Shown here: positions 26,924 to 35,933 of the stretch, piece after piece | How positions within the stretch are numbered: position 1 is the first letter of the stretch | Layout of the letters: every line of letters begins with the position of its first letter | Assembly: GCA_910579455.1 (NCBI GenBank) | Contig: CAJTUT010000003.1 | Location: 43,882 to 107,881, forward strand | Origin: an uncultured Bacilli bacterium | GTDB taxonomy: Bacteria; Bacillota_I; Bacilli_A; RF39; UBA660 | Direction of reading: 5' to 3' | Length of the DNA stretch: 64,000 nucleotides | The notes under the pieces: generated by a model | Databases searched by the model: none | Told to the model about the DNA's origin: nothing | The model's input: the letters and a program-made list of their open reading frames with translations, nothing else | Position numbers and translations under genes: made by a program

Positions 26924-26980
26924 AACCTAAAAAAGGTTAAACCCTTATAAAACCTAAGAAGTGTGATTTTATAAGGGTTT
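26924..26980. repeat. Two adjacent perfect hairpins in an intergenic gap
   Basis: A small hairpin (AACCT/AGGTT, 26924-26938) directly abuts a perfect 14-bp inverted repeat (arms 26939-26952 and 26967-26980, 14-base loop). There is no T-run on either side, so it does not look like an ordinary terminator. No gene lies across it. Confidence 0.7.
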
Positions 26981-27006
26981 ACTAATATAGTACAAAGTTA
27001 TAACAT

Positions 27007-27043
27007 AAAAAATGAGGAAAGCTATCCCCTTAACCTCATTTTA
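27007..27043 (-). terminator. Terminator of the sigG-ylmC operon
   Basis: Perfect 9-bp stem (arms 27009-27017 and 27034-27042) followed on the minus strand by a T-run. It begins within the stop codon region of ylmC. Confidence 0.8.
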
Positions 27044-27277
27044 TTTATAATTATTGTTTTTGTTGACTAATATAACATCTTCGCCTATTTTAGTAATATC
27101 TTTCCAAAAAACAATGGTCTCCTCATCTTTGGAAAAAGATAGAAATTTCTTACTATTTTCTATCACCAAAGACTCTACTTGTCCCATTTCATTGACATTC
27201 ACATCAATAATGCTTCCAACATTTTTTCCATCCAAGACGTTGACGATATTTTTACTCTGTAAGTCTGAAAGCCGCAT
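27041..27277 (-). CDS. YlmC/YmxH family PRC-barrel sporulation protein
   Basis: A 78-residue PRC-barrel protein (MRLSDLQSKNIVNVLDGKNVGSI start, then VNEMGQVESLVI). Members (YlmC, YmxH) lie next to sigG in many spore-formers. It is downstream of sigG with about 30 bases between. The ATG at 27277 has AGGTGA; a GTG at 27286 in frame is less likely. Function is unknown. Confidence 0.85.
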   Translation of the reverse strand: MRLSDLQSKNIVNVLDGKNVGSIIDVNVNEMGQVESLVIENSKKFLSFSKDEETIVFWKDITKIGEDVILVNKNNNYK

Positions 27278-27305
27278 ATAAATCACCTAGTTAAGTATAT
27301 GTCAT

Positions 27306-28082
27306 TTACTTTAATACTTTCTTTAAAGAGTTAATTGCGGATTTTTCCAAACGTGAAACTTGAGCTTGACTAATTGCAAGTTCATCTGCAATTTCCATTT
27401 GTGTCTTACCAATTACAAACCTTTCATCTAAAATAAACTGTTCCCTTTCACTTAAATGATCAATGGCTTCATTTAAAGCAAGTTTAATCTCCATATCCTT
27501 ACTATTACTTTTCTTATCTTCTATTTGATCACATAAGTAAATAGTATCTCCCCCATCATTATAGATAGCCTCAAACATACTGACTGGTTCTTTTAGAGAA
27601 TCAAGAGCATGAACAATATCAAATGGTGTAACCTCTAGTTCTTTTGCAATCTCTTCAATAGGAGGTTCAATCCCATTTTTAGCAATATACTCTTCTTTGT
27701 ACTTTAAAGTTTTATAGGCAATATCTTTTAAAGATCTACTCACCCTAATACTATTGTTATCCCTTAAGTATCTTCTAACCTCTCCTAAAATCATAGGAAC
27801 TGCATAAGTTGAAAATCTTACTTCGTGGGAAAGGTCAAAATTATCAATTGCTTTTAAAAGACCAATACAACCTACCTGAAATAAATCATCCATATTATCA
27901 CAACGTGAGGCAAATCTCTTAATAATACTTAATACTAGTTTTAAATTCCCATTGACCAAATCATCTCTTGCGAAAGGGTCACCTTCTTTCATCTTCTTAA
28001 ATAACTCCGTCATTTCATTACTTGTTAATACTTTAATATTTGCTGTGTTCACACCACTGATCTCAACTTTGTGGCGTGCCAT
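27306..28082 (-). CDS. sigG: RNA polymerase sporulation sigma factor SigG
   Basis: A 258-residue forespore sigma factor. The N-terminal MARHKVEISGVNTANI is the diagnostic SigG/SigF anti-sigma-binding motif, in SigG form. Region 2 (DLFQVGCIGLLKAIDNFDLSH), RRYLRDNN, SRSLKDIAYK and the region 4 helix-turn-helix SQAQVSRLEKSAI all match SigG rather than SigF. The frame opens at 28115; the ATG at 28082 has AAAGGAG. It is followed by ylmC, as in Bacillus. Confidence 0.95.
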   Translation of the reverse strand: MARHKVEISGVNTANIKVLTSNEMTELFKKMKEGDPFARDDLVNGNLKLVLSIIKRFASRCDNMDDLFQVGCIGLLKAIDNFDLSHEVRFSTYAVPMILGEVRRYLRDNNSIRVSRSLKDIAYKTLKYKEEYIAKNGIEPPIEEIAKELEVTPFDIVHALDSLKEPVSMFEAIYNDGGDTIYLCDQIEDKKSNSKDMEIKLALNEAIDHLSEREQFILDERFVIGKTQMEIADELAISQAQVSRLEKSAINSLKKVLK

Positions 28083-28102
28083 AAAAAATCTCCTTTCATA
28101 CT

Positions 28103-28132
28103 CTTTATGGTACAAAAGAAGAATTGTTATTC
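28103..28132 (-). promoter_or_regulatory. Candidate SigF/SigG-type promoter of sigG
   Basis: On the minus strand GAATA (close to the GHATR -35 element) and CATAAAG (close to CATNNTA) are 18 bases apart, about 20 bases before the sigG start codon. That would allow control by SigF and autoregulation, as known in Bacillus. The match is partial. A perfect palindrome lies just upstream at 28142-28161. Confidence 0.35.
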
Positions 28133-28381
28133 AAAAAATCACTATTTTTTATAAAAAATAGATATTTGCAGATTAAATCTTTTATTTTTAACACATACAT
28201 AAAAATATTTTAGTCATTTACAACCAAATCACTATATTTTAAATACATCCTGAAAACATTAAACATCTTGTAATAATTTTTATAAACTTAAAATATCTCT
28301 TTTTCTAAAATATCAAATCTGCAATCTACAAGAGTTTTAATTTTAAGTTTTCTTCTGTCATATCAAATAATTTTTCTATAC

Positions 28382-29349
28382 TTAATTTATAGTATTTGAA
28401 TTCTCATATGGCTTAAAATCAAAATCAAATCCAGTATATTTAGAATGCTTAATATTAAAATATTCATTAATATCCTTCTGTGCTGATTTTGAAATTTCAT
28501 TGATTCGACATACTTCATTATCACACTTAGTTAACGGAATGATATATCGTCGTTTTGATTTCACACTTATACAATATTTATCCTCAAGCGGTACATCGCT
28601 ACTATATACAGAAGTGGCATTTTGAAATTTTATAAAGTTCTCCCTTATATAATCATCTTCACAATTTAAAATCTTTTCAATAACCTCTTTTTCCGATAAA
28701 TTATATAAATCATCTATTGTTAAATAACCCTTTATATTCATTGAGTTTACAATATCCGCTAAAAATTGCATCACTGTTCTATCCTTATCACTTATCCATT
28801 CAGGCCATAAATTTTTAATGATATGAATATATTTCTCACAAATTCTCCAATCATTAAAACCTAATTCGTCAACTCCACTCTCGTTTTTTAAAACACTTAC
28901 ATTGTTATATATTTCTTTAATTGTTTCTAATTCAAAGACTCTATGAAAAACTAATCCACTAGAAAAAGTATATTCAAATCTATCAGCACTTAATTAAGAT
29001 GTATCATTATCAGCTATAGGATAAATATGATAGTCTGATATTTCTTCTATTTCAATTCCATCTCTATTTAATAAAGCCACGATCTCTTTAGAATCCCTTA
29101 TTATTTTTATCGTTCTTTCTTCTGTCGATTCCTGACATTCAAAATCTCCATTCATAAAATCTATACAATGCTTCAATATCTAATATTAAATACTTTTGAA
29201 TAATCGGTTCCACAATTTATACTAATACCATTGATTCTTTGCATTTCTGGTGTATCAATATATTCTAATAACCATTTCGGAAATTCTGGGGATAGTATTT
29301 TAAAATATGCTTTTACCTCCTCATTTAATGTATCTAAATATTTTTCCAT
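28382..29349 (-). pseudogene. HD-domain phosphohydrolase pseudogene, HD core deleted
   Basis: Three open pieces make one broken gene. Piece one (from the ATG at 29349, AGAGG site) runs to NCGTDYSKVFNIRY and a TGA near 29176. Piece two resumes at KHCIDFMNGD in another frame, so the roughly 40 residues that should carry the HD metal motif are missing. Piece three follows an in-frame TAA at about 28996 and contains ADRFEYTFSSGLVFH, then continues without break to 28382. From memory, HD phosphohydrolases of this type join these segments. An internal deletion with frameshift and one nonsense change make it non-functional. Confidence 0.75.
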
Positions 29350-29422
29350 AAATAAATTCCTCTTTTCATAGTCCAATCACAGCCTATATAATAGATCTTA
29401 TATTAGATCTCATACTTTTATT

Positions 29423-30259
29423 TTAAAAACCTGATTTGTCATAATGTTGTAAAAATGAGGTTTTCACACCATCTTTTTTTACCGCTAGCAAAGTATCAAT
29501 ACTAACATTCTCACTTGATTTAAAAATATTATAAGCTACATTAGGATTAAGTTTTTCTAACTTAGAAATCAAGTTTTTTACTTCCAATCTTTTCGATAAA
29601 GACTCTATTTTTTTATTTTCAGTCATTTTACAAGCGCAATTAATAAAAGATAGATGATTATACTTTGCCCAAGATAAAATATCTTTTTCTCTAACTAAAT
29701 AAAGAGGTCTAATTAATTCCATCCCTTTAAAATTAGTACTATGTAATTTAGGAGGCATACTTTTATATTCTCCTCCATAGAAAATACTTAAAAGAATGGT
29801 TTCTATGACATCATCAAAGTGATGCCCCAAAGCAATCTTATTACAACCTAAGTCTTTTGCTTTTTGATATAGAAATCCTCTTCTCTTTCTAGCACATAAA
29901 TAACAGGGATTTCCTTTTTTATTTTGAGTCTCTATCATATCAAAAATATGGGAAGAAAAAAAATCTATTGGAATATTTAAAAGTTTCGCATTTTCTTCTA
30001 TTTTTCTTTTGGCATCTTTCTTATATCCTGGGTCCATTACGAAATACACTAATTCAAAAGAAGTCTTTCCATGAAGCTTTAATTCTTCCATGCATTTTGC
30101 TAGTAAGAATGAATCCTTTCCACCAGAAATACAAACTGCTATTTTATCATTTTCTTCTATTAGTTGATAATTCCTAACAGCCTTCATAAATTTTCTCCAA
30201 ATATCTTTTCGAAATTTCGTAATAATACTTCTTTGGACTTCTTGATATTTTTCTAACAT
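29423..30259 (-). CDS. TtcA-like tRNA thiolation PP-loop ATPase
   Basis: A 278-residue protein of the TtcA family (tRNA 2-thiocytidine). The PP-loop reads SGGKDS (about 45-50). The cysteine pair in NPCYLCARKRRG and the later CAC are candidate Fe-S ligands, and GHHFDDVIET is a family signature. The ATG at 30259 overlaps the end of the thioredoxin-like gene and has no strong ribosome site; an internal ATG at 30190 has GGAG but would cut the conserved ITKFRKDIWRKF start, so I keep 30259. The exact modified base in this organism is uncertain. Confidence 0.82.
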   Translation of the reverse strand: MLEKYQEVQRSIITKFRKDIWRKFMKAVRNYQLIEENDKIAVCISGGKDSFLLAKCMEELKLHGKTSFELVYFVMDPGYKKDAKRKIEENAKLLNIPIDFFSSHIFDMIETQNKKGNPCYLCARKRRGFLYQKAKDLGCNKIALGHHFDDVIETILLSIFYGGEYKSMPPKLHSTNFKGMELIRPLYLVREKDILSWAKYNHLSFINCACKMTENKKIESLSKRLEVKNLISKLEKLNPNVAYNIFKSSENVSIDTLLAVKKDGVKTSFLQHYDKSGF

Positions 30260-30945
30260 GCAGTATCACTACTACAAACAACGCCATTTATTTTTTGAAT
30301 ATTTTTTATATAAATATTTTTCAATTCTTTTTGTTGTTCCTTATTTAATCTCTTATATGGATCTTTTTGGGAGTCTACAGTAGACATATGAGTATCTATA
30401 ACTTCCCCATTTTTCACAAATACCACAGTCGGAAAGTATAATCTTTTAATACTCTCATCATGTAATCCATCATAGGAATCTGCCTTATCTCCCAACAACT
30501 CTAAAATTTTGTCATATTCTTTACTTCCTTTTTTAGTGGTTACTACTTTCCCATCTTGTAATATTTTCTCGTCTCTAATTTCTAAAGCATTACAATAATA
30601 AATTGTACCTACCTTCAACTCTTTTTTTGCCTCTAATAACACCTCTACAATATTTCTACACCAAGGACACTGAGGAAAGCCAAAATAAAGAATTCCCGTT
30701 TTCTTTTCTAAAAAATCAATTGCCTCTTCTGCATCAAGATATTCAACGCCATTATGAAGTTCTACTTTTAGGTCAAAATATTTTTTACCAGATGAAGGAT
30801 TTTCTACTCCATTTAACTCTTCATACTCTTCCTTAAACTTTTTCTCATCGCTACTCACTCTATCTTTCTTAACAGTAAAGAATGATAAAATGACAACTAT
30901 CATTAAAATAACACTAATGACTAATTTTATCTTATCTTGTTTCAT
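30253..30945 (-). CDS. Membrane-anchored thioredoxin-fold protein
   Basis: A protein of about 230 residues. An N-terminal membrane helix (IKLVISVILMIVVILSFF) puts a thioredoxin-like domain outside the cell. The redox motif is FPQCPWCRN (CPWC), followed by YFPTVVFVKNG. The C-terminus ends in CSSDTAC, two more cysteines that could form a second disulfide. It may reduce or form disulfides in secreted proteins. It starts with a TTG (30951) or the ATG at 30945; both share one ribosome site. It overlaps the ttcA-like gene by seven bases. Confidence 0.75.
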   Translation of the reverse strand: MKQDKIKLVISVILMIVVILSFFTVKKDRVSSDEKKFKEEYEELNGVENPSSGKKYFDLKVELHNGVEYLDAEEAIDFLEKKTGILYFGFPQCPWCRNIVEVLLEAKKELKVGTIYYCNALEIRDEKILQDGKVVTTKKGSKEYDKILELLGDKADSYDGLHDESIKRLYFPTVVFVKNGEVIDTHMSTVDSQKDPYKRLNKEQQKELKNIYIKNIQKINGVVCSSDTAC

Positions 30946-30947
30946 TT

Positions 30948-31382
30948 TCAACTACACTTCCTTAATACTTTTTCTACATTTTTTAATAATTTTTCCTTAT
31001 TGTTCTGAGTTCTTTTTTTAGGACCTTTTAGATGATGATATTTTCTCAAAACTCTATTTCTATATTTTTGTTCTAATAATAAATCAATATTATCATTTGT
31101 ATAAAATTCCCCATACTGATTCAGACAAATAGAACCCTTACTTATTGTAATTGTAGCGACTCCATAATCTTGTGTCAATACCAAATCTCCTCTTTTTGCA
31201 GCATTTTCTATTTCCAAGTCTGCCGCATTCGCTGAGCCTACCACTTTTTTTATTTTAGCATAATCACTTTCTATTTCATGGCTCATATCCATATAAAGAA
31301 TGACTTCTTTTTGATATTTTTTACAAAGTTCAATAATCTCTGGGATATCTGGAAAGGCATCCGCATCAATTAATACCCTCAT
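30948..31382 (-). CDS. YaiI/YqxD family (DUF188) PIN-like protein
   Basis: A 144-residue member of the DUF188 family. The N-terminus MRVLIDADAFPDIPE and the later LVLTQDYGVA match the family, whose acidic residues resemble a PIN nuclease centre. Its biological role is unknown. The ATG at 31382 lies just ahead of the pseudouridine synthase stop, and the stop codon at 30948 overlaps the next gene's start, so this is a tight operon. Confidence 0.88.
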   Translation of the reverse strand: MRVLIDADAFPDIPEIIELCKKYQKEVILYMDMSHEIESDYAKIKKVVGSANAADLEIENAAKRGDLVLTQDYGVATITISKGSICLNQYGEFYTNDNIDLLLEQKYRNRVLRKYHHLKGPKKRTQNNKEKLLKNVEKVLRKCS

Positions 31383-32218
31383 ATAACTTTTGAAAACTCC
31401 TTAGGATTAGCCGATTCAAAGGTCATCTTTTTTTTCAGGATAGGGTGAAATAAAACTAATTTATTTGCATGTAAATAGAGCCTAGAAAATTTTTTCTCTT
31501 TTTTACCATATTTGGAATCTCCAACAATTGGATTTCCAATATGAGAAAGTTGAACCCGGATTTGATTTTTTCTTCCTGTTTCAATTTGAATATTTAATAA
31601 AGAATAGCAAGAATTTTCCTTTTCTACCTGATAATTCGTAATCGCTTCTTTTCCCCTTTGGCTTTTAGAAACATAAACTAAATTTGTTTTCGTTTCTAAA
31701 AGATGATGAACTAGCTTATCTTTATTTTTCTTTAATCTTCCTTCCACTACTGCTTGATATCCCCTCACTTTTGCTAAAGTGTTCCAGTCCTTTTGAAGCT
31801 TATTTTTGATGTTTTGATTTTTGGCAAATATAACGATTCCACTCGTATCTTGATCTAGTCTATGGACAATAAAAACTCGATTACTTCTATTTTTCTTTTG
31901 TAAATATTCTAAGACATAATGATATAGAGTATTTCTTTTTTCTTTTTCACTAGCAATCGTTAAAAGGCCACTAGGCTTATCTACTACCAAAATAAAATCA
32001 TCTTCGTATAAAATGTCAAATAAAAAATTTTTATTATTTTTATGTTGAATCATAATGATCATACCTGGAAATAGTTTAAAATTATATTGTGTTACTTTTT
32101 GATGATCAATATAAATGTCGCCATGAGTTAAAAAGGACTTCACCTTCTTTTTTGACATTGCTAGATTCTCATATAGATAGTTTAGTAATTCAGCTTCTTT
32201 TTTTACCACTAACTTCAT
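31379..32218 (-). CDS. RluA family pseudouridine synthase
   Basis: A 279-residue synthase with an N-terminal S4-like RNA-binding domain (about 5-60) and the RluA catalytic domain. The catalytic Asp is in VHRLDQDTSG. NQIRVQLSHIGNPIVGDSKYG is a second family stretch. It modifies uridines in rRNA or tRNA; the exact target is not shown. The frame opens at a GTG (32227), but the ATG at 32218 has GGGTGG. It overlaps the stop of the upstream gene. Confidence 0.9.
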   Translation of the reverse strand: MKLVVKKEAELLNYLYENLAMSKKKVKSFLTHGDIYIDHQKVTQYNFKLFPGMIIMIQHKNNKNFLFDILYEDDFILVVDKPSGLLTIASEKEKRNTLYHYVLEYLQKKNRSNRVFIVHRLDQDTSGIVIFAKNQNIKNKLQKDWNTLAKVRGYQAVVEGRLKKNKDKLVHHLLETKTNLVYVSKSQRGKEAITNYQVEKENSCYSLLNIQIETGRKNQIRVQLSHIGNPIVGDSKYGKKEKKFSRLYLHANKLVLFHPILKKKMTFESANPKEFSKVI

Positions 32219-32535
32219 AGTAACCACCCGACCTTTCTCTTGAAGTCTTTTATTGTCCTAAATTCCAATTTCAAAGAATTTCCACAATCACAAATGGCTT
32301 CAAAACTATTTAAAAGATCTACAGATTTAATATGAGTTTCCTTATAATCATCATGGTAAGGAATTAAGGGCCTCATTTTCATAATTTCTATAAAATAAGA
32401 AGGATCTATTTTGGTTAATTTACTTAATCCCTTTGCAAAAAACATAATAGTAGTGAGGACCAAATCAAGCTTTTTTTCTAATACTACATTTCTATTTTGA
32501 TAACTTACTTTTAACTCTTGATATATTTTTTCCAT
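32215..32535 (-). CDS. Small protein of unknown function
   Basis: A 106-residue protein with no family I recognise. It has a helical N-terminal half and a C-terminal stretch with CDCG, possibly a partial metal site. A GGGAG site precedes the ATG, and it overlaps the pseudouridine synthase gene by four bases, so it is probably the first gene of that operon. Confidence 0.65.
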   Translation of the reverse strand: MEKIYQELKVSYQNRNVVLEKKLDLVLTTIMFFAKGLSKLTKIDPSYFIEIMKMRPLIPYHDDYKETHIKSVDLLNSFEAICDCGNSLKLEFRTIKDFKRKVGWLL

Positions 32536-32930
32536 AGTATTCTCCCATAATTGATTATACCATGAATTTTCCTTTTTTTCATTTTATTATGATATTTTTA
32601 TCTAAAAAAGATAGTAAATTTTGAATAAGTTTTTATAAGTTCTTAAATGTCGTTATAACCCTTATTTATAAGCATTTAGGTAAAATATTTTAATTTTAAA
32701 AATGTTCACATATATTTTTATTATTCCTTATATTTTCGCCTTCAAAAGTAGTAAATTAGTAGTAAAAATTGGAGATTTTTGAAGTATGAAAAAATACTAT
32801 GACATTACATAGTATCGAATTATAAGGCATAGTATTACCCCTTATTATGAAGCATGTAGCAAAAGAATCAATTTTTCATTTTTTTATATTTGAAATTAAA
32901 AATATCAAATTAAAATTTCTCTAAAATTGA
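32536..32930. other. AT-rich intergenic region without a gene
   Basis: Nearly 400 bases of very AT-rich DNA. I see no open frame of useful length. It holds a perfect 8-bp inverted repeat (32794-32801 and 32808-32815, 6-base loop). It probably includes the operon promoter of the small-protein/rluA genes, but none stands out. Confidence 0.5.
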
Positions 32931-33527
32931 CTATTTTTTTGAAATTGGTTGTTTAATCATTGGTTCATAAATATTTGAATTGTTATTAATGCTTTCATCT
33001 ACATTTATTTCATAATCTTTTACTATACAATGAGCATTTTCATTATCAAAAAATTCTCTTATTTTTATACCACCCAAAGACTCCACTGTTCTCCATGAAG
33101 CAGGATTTTCTTTATCTGCATCCATTAAAACTGTCTTTATTCCATACTTTTGACAAACTTTTAGTCCTAGATATAAGTTTATTTTATTATAGCCCTTTCC
33201 TCTTTCTGTAGGACGAATGCTATAACCAATATGCCCTCCAAATTTTTTTAAATTTTCATTTAAATCCAATCGAATGTTTATCATTCCCACAACTCGACTA
33301 TCGCTTTCTCTTATTAAGAAATATGTCCTTGCTGGAACTTTTTCTTCACTAGGTATTCTTGTATAATCTTCTTCCAATTTCTTTAGCCAATCCTCATAGT
33401 TATCTAAATATCTATGAAGTCCTCCAACACCATTCATTTCAGAATTATATTCATAAAATTCATTTATATACAATAATGCGTCTTCTTTTCTACTTATATT
33501 TGGTTCTTCTAAATAAAACTTCTCCAT
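32931..33527 (-). CDS. GNAT family N-acetyltransferase
   Basis: A 198-residue acetyltransferase. The acetyl-CoA binding motif is GYSIRPTERGKGYNK (about 98-112) and NPASWRTVESLGG is the usual late motif. It has a good AAAGGAG site. The substrate is unknown; the closest remembered relatives act on small molecules or protein N-termini. The 35 C-terminal residues after the domain are polar and probably flexible. Confidence 0.85.
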   Translation of the reverse strand: MEKFYLEEPNISRKEDALLYINEFYEYNSEMNGVGGLHRYLDNYEDWLKKLEEDYTRIPSEEKVPARTYFLIRESDSRVVGMINIRLDLNENLKKFGGHIGYSIRPTERGKGYNKINLYLGLKVCQKYGIKTVLMDADKENPASWRTVESLGGIKIREFFDNENAHCIVKDYEINVDESINNNSNIYEPMIKQPISKK

Positions 33528-33627
33528 ACAATTTTCTCCTTTAAAACTATTATAATCTAATTATACATTAATTAAAATTGCTTATAAAGTAGTAAAAAAC
33601 TATTGATAAAAAAAGAACAATACTGCT

Positions 33628-34602
33628 CTAATTTAAATACTTAATTTGCTGATTTCTTTGTAATTCATAGATGCTTAATTGTGCTTTATTTTTGTTTTCT
33701 TCGGTTAATTTTACTGCAGTTATTTGATTGTTTCTATATGTTTTATAATAATAAATTCCCCTTGTTGTATTACAACAACAAGAATAAGTTGTAATATTCC
33801 ACTTTTTATCCTCAGTCATAGTCGTTCCTCTTACTACAAAAACAGTATCTAGAATATGAAAAAATTGAGAGATGGAACTTTCCTCATCTTCTTTGCAAAC
33901 AGAGTTTAATAAATTAAATGCTACTCGTACAAACCTTGAAGAAGGAGAATTATCACCAGGTAGCCCTATTGCCCCCATTCCAAGTCCATAGGGATTGAGC
34001 TTTATTTTACTCGAAAATCTATTATCAGTAAGATCTGGTGTTAAATTAAGAAAGTTATTCATATTTGTTACATGATAAGGAAATGGGGGATTATTCGTTA
34101 ATACTCCAAACTGATCTAAATGAACCTTTATCCCCTCCTCCATGGGTTCTAATGTGATATTTACATCTTGATCACTGATCATAAAATGAAGTGGGGTCAC
34201 CTCAATATTTCCATTAAAAGGAATATCGGTAATATTTAACCTTTCTAAAGCAGGATATAACTCTTCTACACTTGAAAAGTTCCCTAAGATCCAAGGAATG
34301 AGTTCATAAGGGGTCAGATTAATTTGGTCTTTTTTGATTTTTTGATAATACGCATTTTCTGGAAATCTTAATCCTGCGATGGAAAGTCCTTTTTCATTTG
34401 TAGCCTCTGCATATAAAGGATACGTTCCCACTACTGTTGCAGAACCAACAAATGCATATTTTGTATGAAATGTTTTCCCAGATTTCAACCTAAATTCATA
34501 ATTTCTAGGAGTAATTACAACTTTTTCATTAAAATGATACTCTAAATCCATACTTCTTCCAAAATAATGATCTTTAGTTTTAAATGAAATACACGTACAC
34601 AT
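33628..34602 (-). CDS. Choloylglycine (bile salt) hydrolase family protein
   Basis: A 324-residue Ntn-hydrolase. The ATG at 34602 is followed directly by Cys2 (MCTCISF), the catalytic nucleophile exposed after Met removal. The second family pattern FGRSMDLEY carries the Arg and Asp residues of the active site. Other conserved stretches are LTNNPPFPYH (Asn) and GLPGDNSPSSRF (Arg). Overall it resembles the Clostridium perfringens bile salt hydrolase closely, so conjugated bile salt hydrolysis is likely; penicillin V acylase activity cannot be excluded. An upstream GTG at 34605 is disfavoured because it would bury the cysteine. Confidence 0.87.
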   Translation of the reverse strand: MCTCISFKTKDHYFGRSMDLEYHFNEKVVITPRNYEFRLKSGKTFHTKYAFVGSATVVGTYPLYAEATNEKGLSIAGLRFPENAYYQKIKKDQINLTPYELIPWILGNFSSVEELYPALERLNITDIPFNGNIEVTPLHFMISDQDVNITLEPMEEGIKVHLDQFGVLTNNPPFPYHVTNMNNFLNLTPDLTDNRFSSKIKLNPYGLGMGAIGLPGDNSPSSRFVRVAFNLLNSVCKEDEESSISQFFHILDTVFVVRGTTMTEDKKWNITTYSCCCNTTRGIYYYKTYRNNQITAVKLTEENKNKAQLSIYELQRNQQIKYLN

Positions 34603-34727
34603 CACAGCTCTCCTTTTTTCTCATATTAATTATATGCAACCATTATATGATAAATTTATGAAATCAAAAAAGAAAATAAAATATATTTACTTTCCTCCAA
34701 CGTTATTTCATAATTTCATCCAATAGA

Positions 34728-35930
34728 TCAAAAAGAAAGATCAATTTTATTTTCTCCCAAATTTTTTCGTACTTCTTTTTTATAAGCCTCCACCCCTGGC
34801 TGATTAAATGGATCAACTTCAAATAAATAGGAACTAAAGACAGCCGCTAACATAAAAAAGGCACTCAAACTACCAATATGTTTCATATCGAGTTTTTCCA
34901 AAGAAATAATAATAGAAGGAGTATGTCCTGCATAATGAGCAGCACACACAGACTCCGCTACAATTTGATTCATTTTATTTAAAGATTTATTTTCTATTTC
35001 AATATCTTTACCACCTAAAATGCGAATTACAGTTTCAAAAAGAATTGGATTCCCTTCTTGAATAAATTGTCCCAAAGAATGCAAGTCTCTTGTATTTACG
35101 GTAGAAATCGGAAATATTCCTTTTTTATCTTTTCCTTCTGATTCGGCTAATAATTGCTTAATCCATTCTGTATAATAATATAAAGATGGCTCATAAACAC
35201 TAAAATTTTCTAATAATTTATTTTGATAAAATAGTTTTATCCTTAAACTAGCATATTGATAAGCCTGGTCCATAAGTTGAAGACCTTCCTTATAACCAAT
35301 TAAAAGACTATCGATATCTAAGTTCATAACTGCTAGAGGTAGGAGATGAGCAGCACTCATCAGACTATATCTACCTCCAATATCAGATGGAATGGAAAAA
35401 GAAGCATAACCCTCTTGAGTGACTTCCTGTCTCAATCTTCCCTTTTCGCTATCTGTTGTAATGATAATTCTTTTTTGTAGCTCCTCTTGAGAATATTTCT
35501 TTTTCAATTCATTTTTTATAAAAGAATAGGTTAAATAAATTTCCATAGTAGTCCCTGATTTGCTGATCACGTTAACAGAAACATCCCTTTCCCCAATATA
35601 GTCCAACACTTCACTTAAATATACAGAAGAAAGGTTATACCCTAGGTAAATCACCTCTGTTTCTGGAGTTTCAAAAGGAGATAAGAACATATTTTTAAGA
35701 GCATAACTTCCCATAAAAGAACCACCAATCCCAATGACAAGTAATACCTCACTAGTTTCTTTTATTTGTGTTGCTACCTTTTTGATTTCTTCTATTTCCT
35801 CTTCACTAATTACATGATTAATAAATCCGGCCATCGGATCGTGTAATAATTTTTGAATTAACACCTCTTTTTCATCAGAATCCATAGATAATTCCTGATT
35901 CATGTATGTTTTAAAATCAAACGTTATCAT
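34728..35930 (-). CDS. pgi: Glucose-6-phosphate isomerase
   Basis: A 400-residue isomerase with VIGIGGSFMGSYAL (sugar-phosphate loop), VISKSGTT and the late region with GHTPSIIISLEKLD and the PFNQPGVEAYKK signature lysine. It is somewhat shorter than the 450 residues of Bacillus Pgi. It interconverts glucose-6-phosphate and fructose-6-phosphate. It follows the glucan synthase gene after three bases, so the two are co-transcribed, which may link glucose phosphate released by the synthase to glycolysis (inference). Confidence 0.93.
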   Translation of the reverse strand: MITFDFKTYMNQELSMDSDEKEVLIQKLLHDPMAGFINHVISEEEIEEIKKVATQIKETSEVLLVIGIGGSFMGSYALKNMFLSPFETPETEVIYLGYNLSSVYLSEVLDYIGERDVSVNVISKSGTTMEIYLTYSFIKNELKKKYSQEELQKRIIITTDSEKGRLRQEVTQEGYASFSIPSDIGGRYSLMSAAHLLPLAVMNLDIDSLLIGYKEGLQLMDQAYQYASLRIKLFYQNKLLENFSVYEPSLYYYTEWIKQLLAESEGKDKKGIFPISTVNTRDLHSLGQFIQEGNPILFETVIRILGGKDIEIENKSLNKMNQIVAESVCAAHYAGHTPSIIISLEKLDMKHIGSLSAFFMLAAVFSSYLFEVDPFNQPGVEAYKKEVRKNLGENKIDLSF

Positions 35931-35933
35931 TTC

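Noticed and set aside
28142..28161. Perfect palindrome upstream of sigG as a transcription factor site
   Set aside because: It is made only of A/T-rich runs and could arise by chance in such DNA; noted beside the promoter but not called as an operator.
32536..32930. Small RNA gene in the AT-rich gap
   Set aside because: Only a short inverted repeat is visible, with no promoter-terminator pair.
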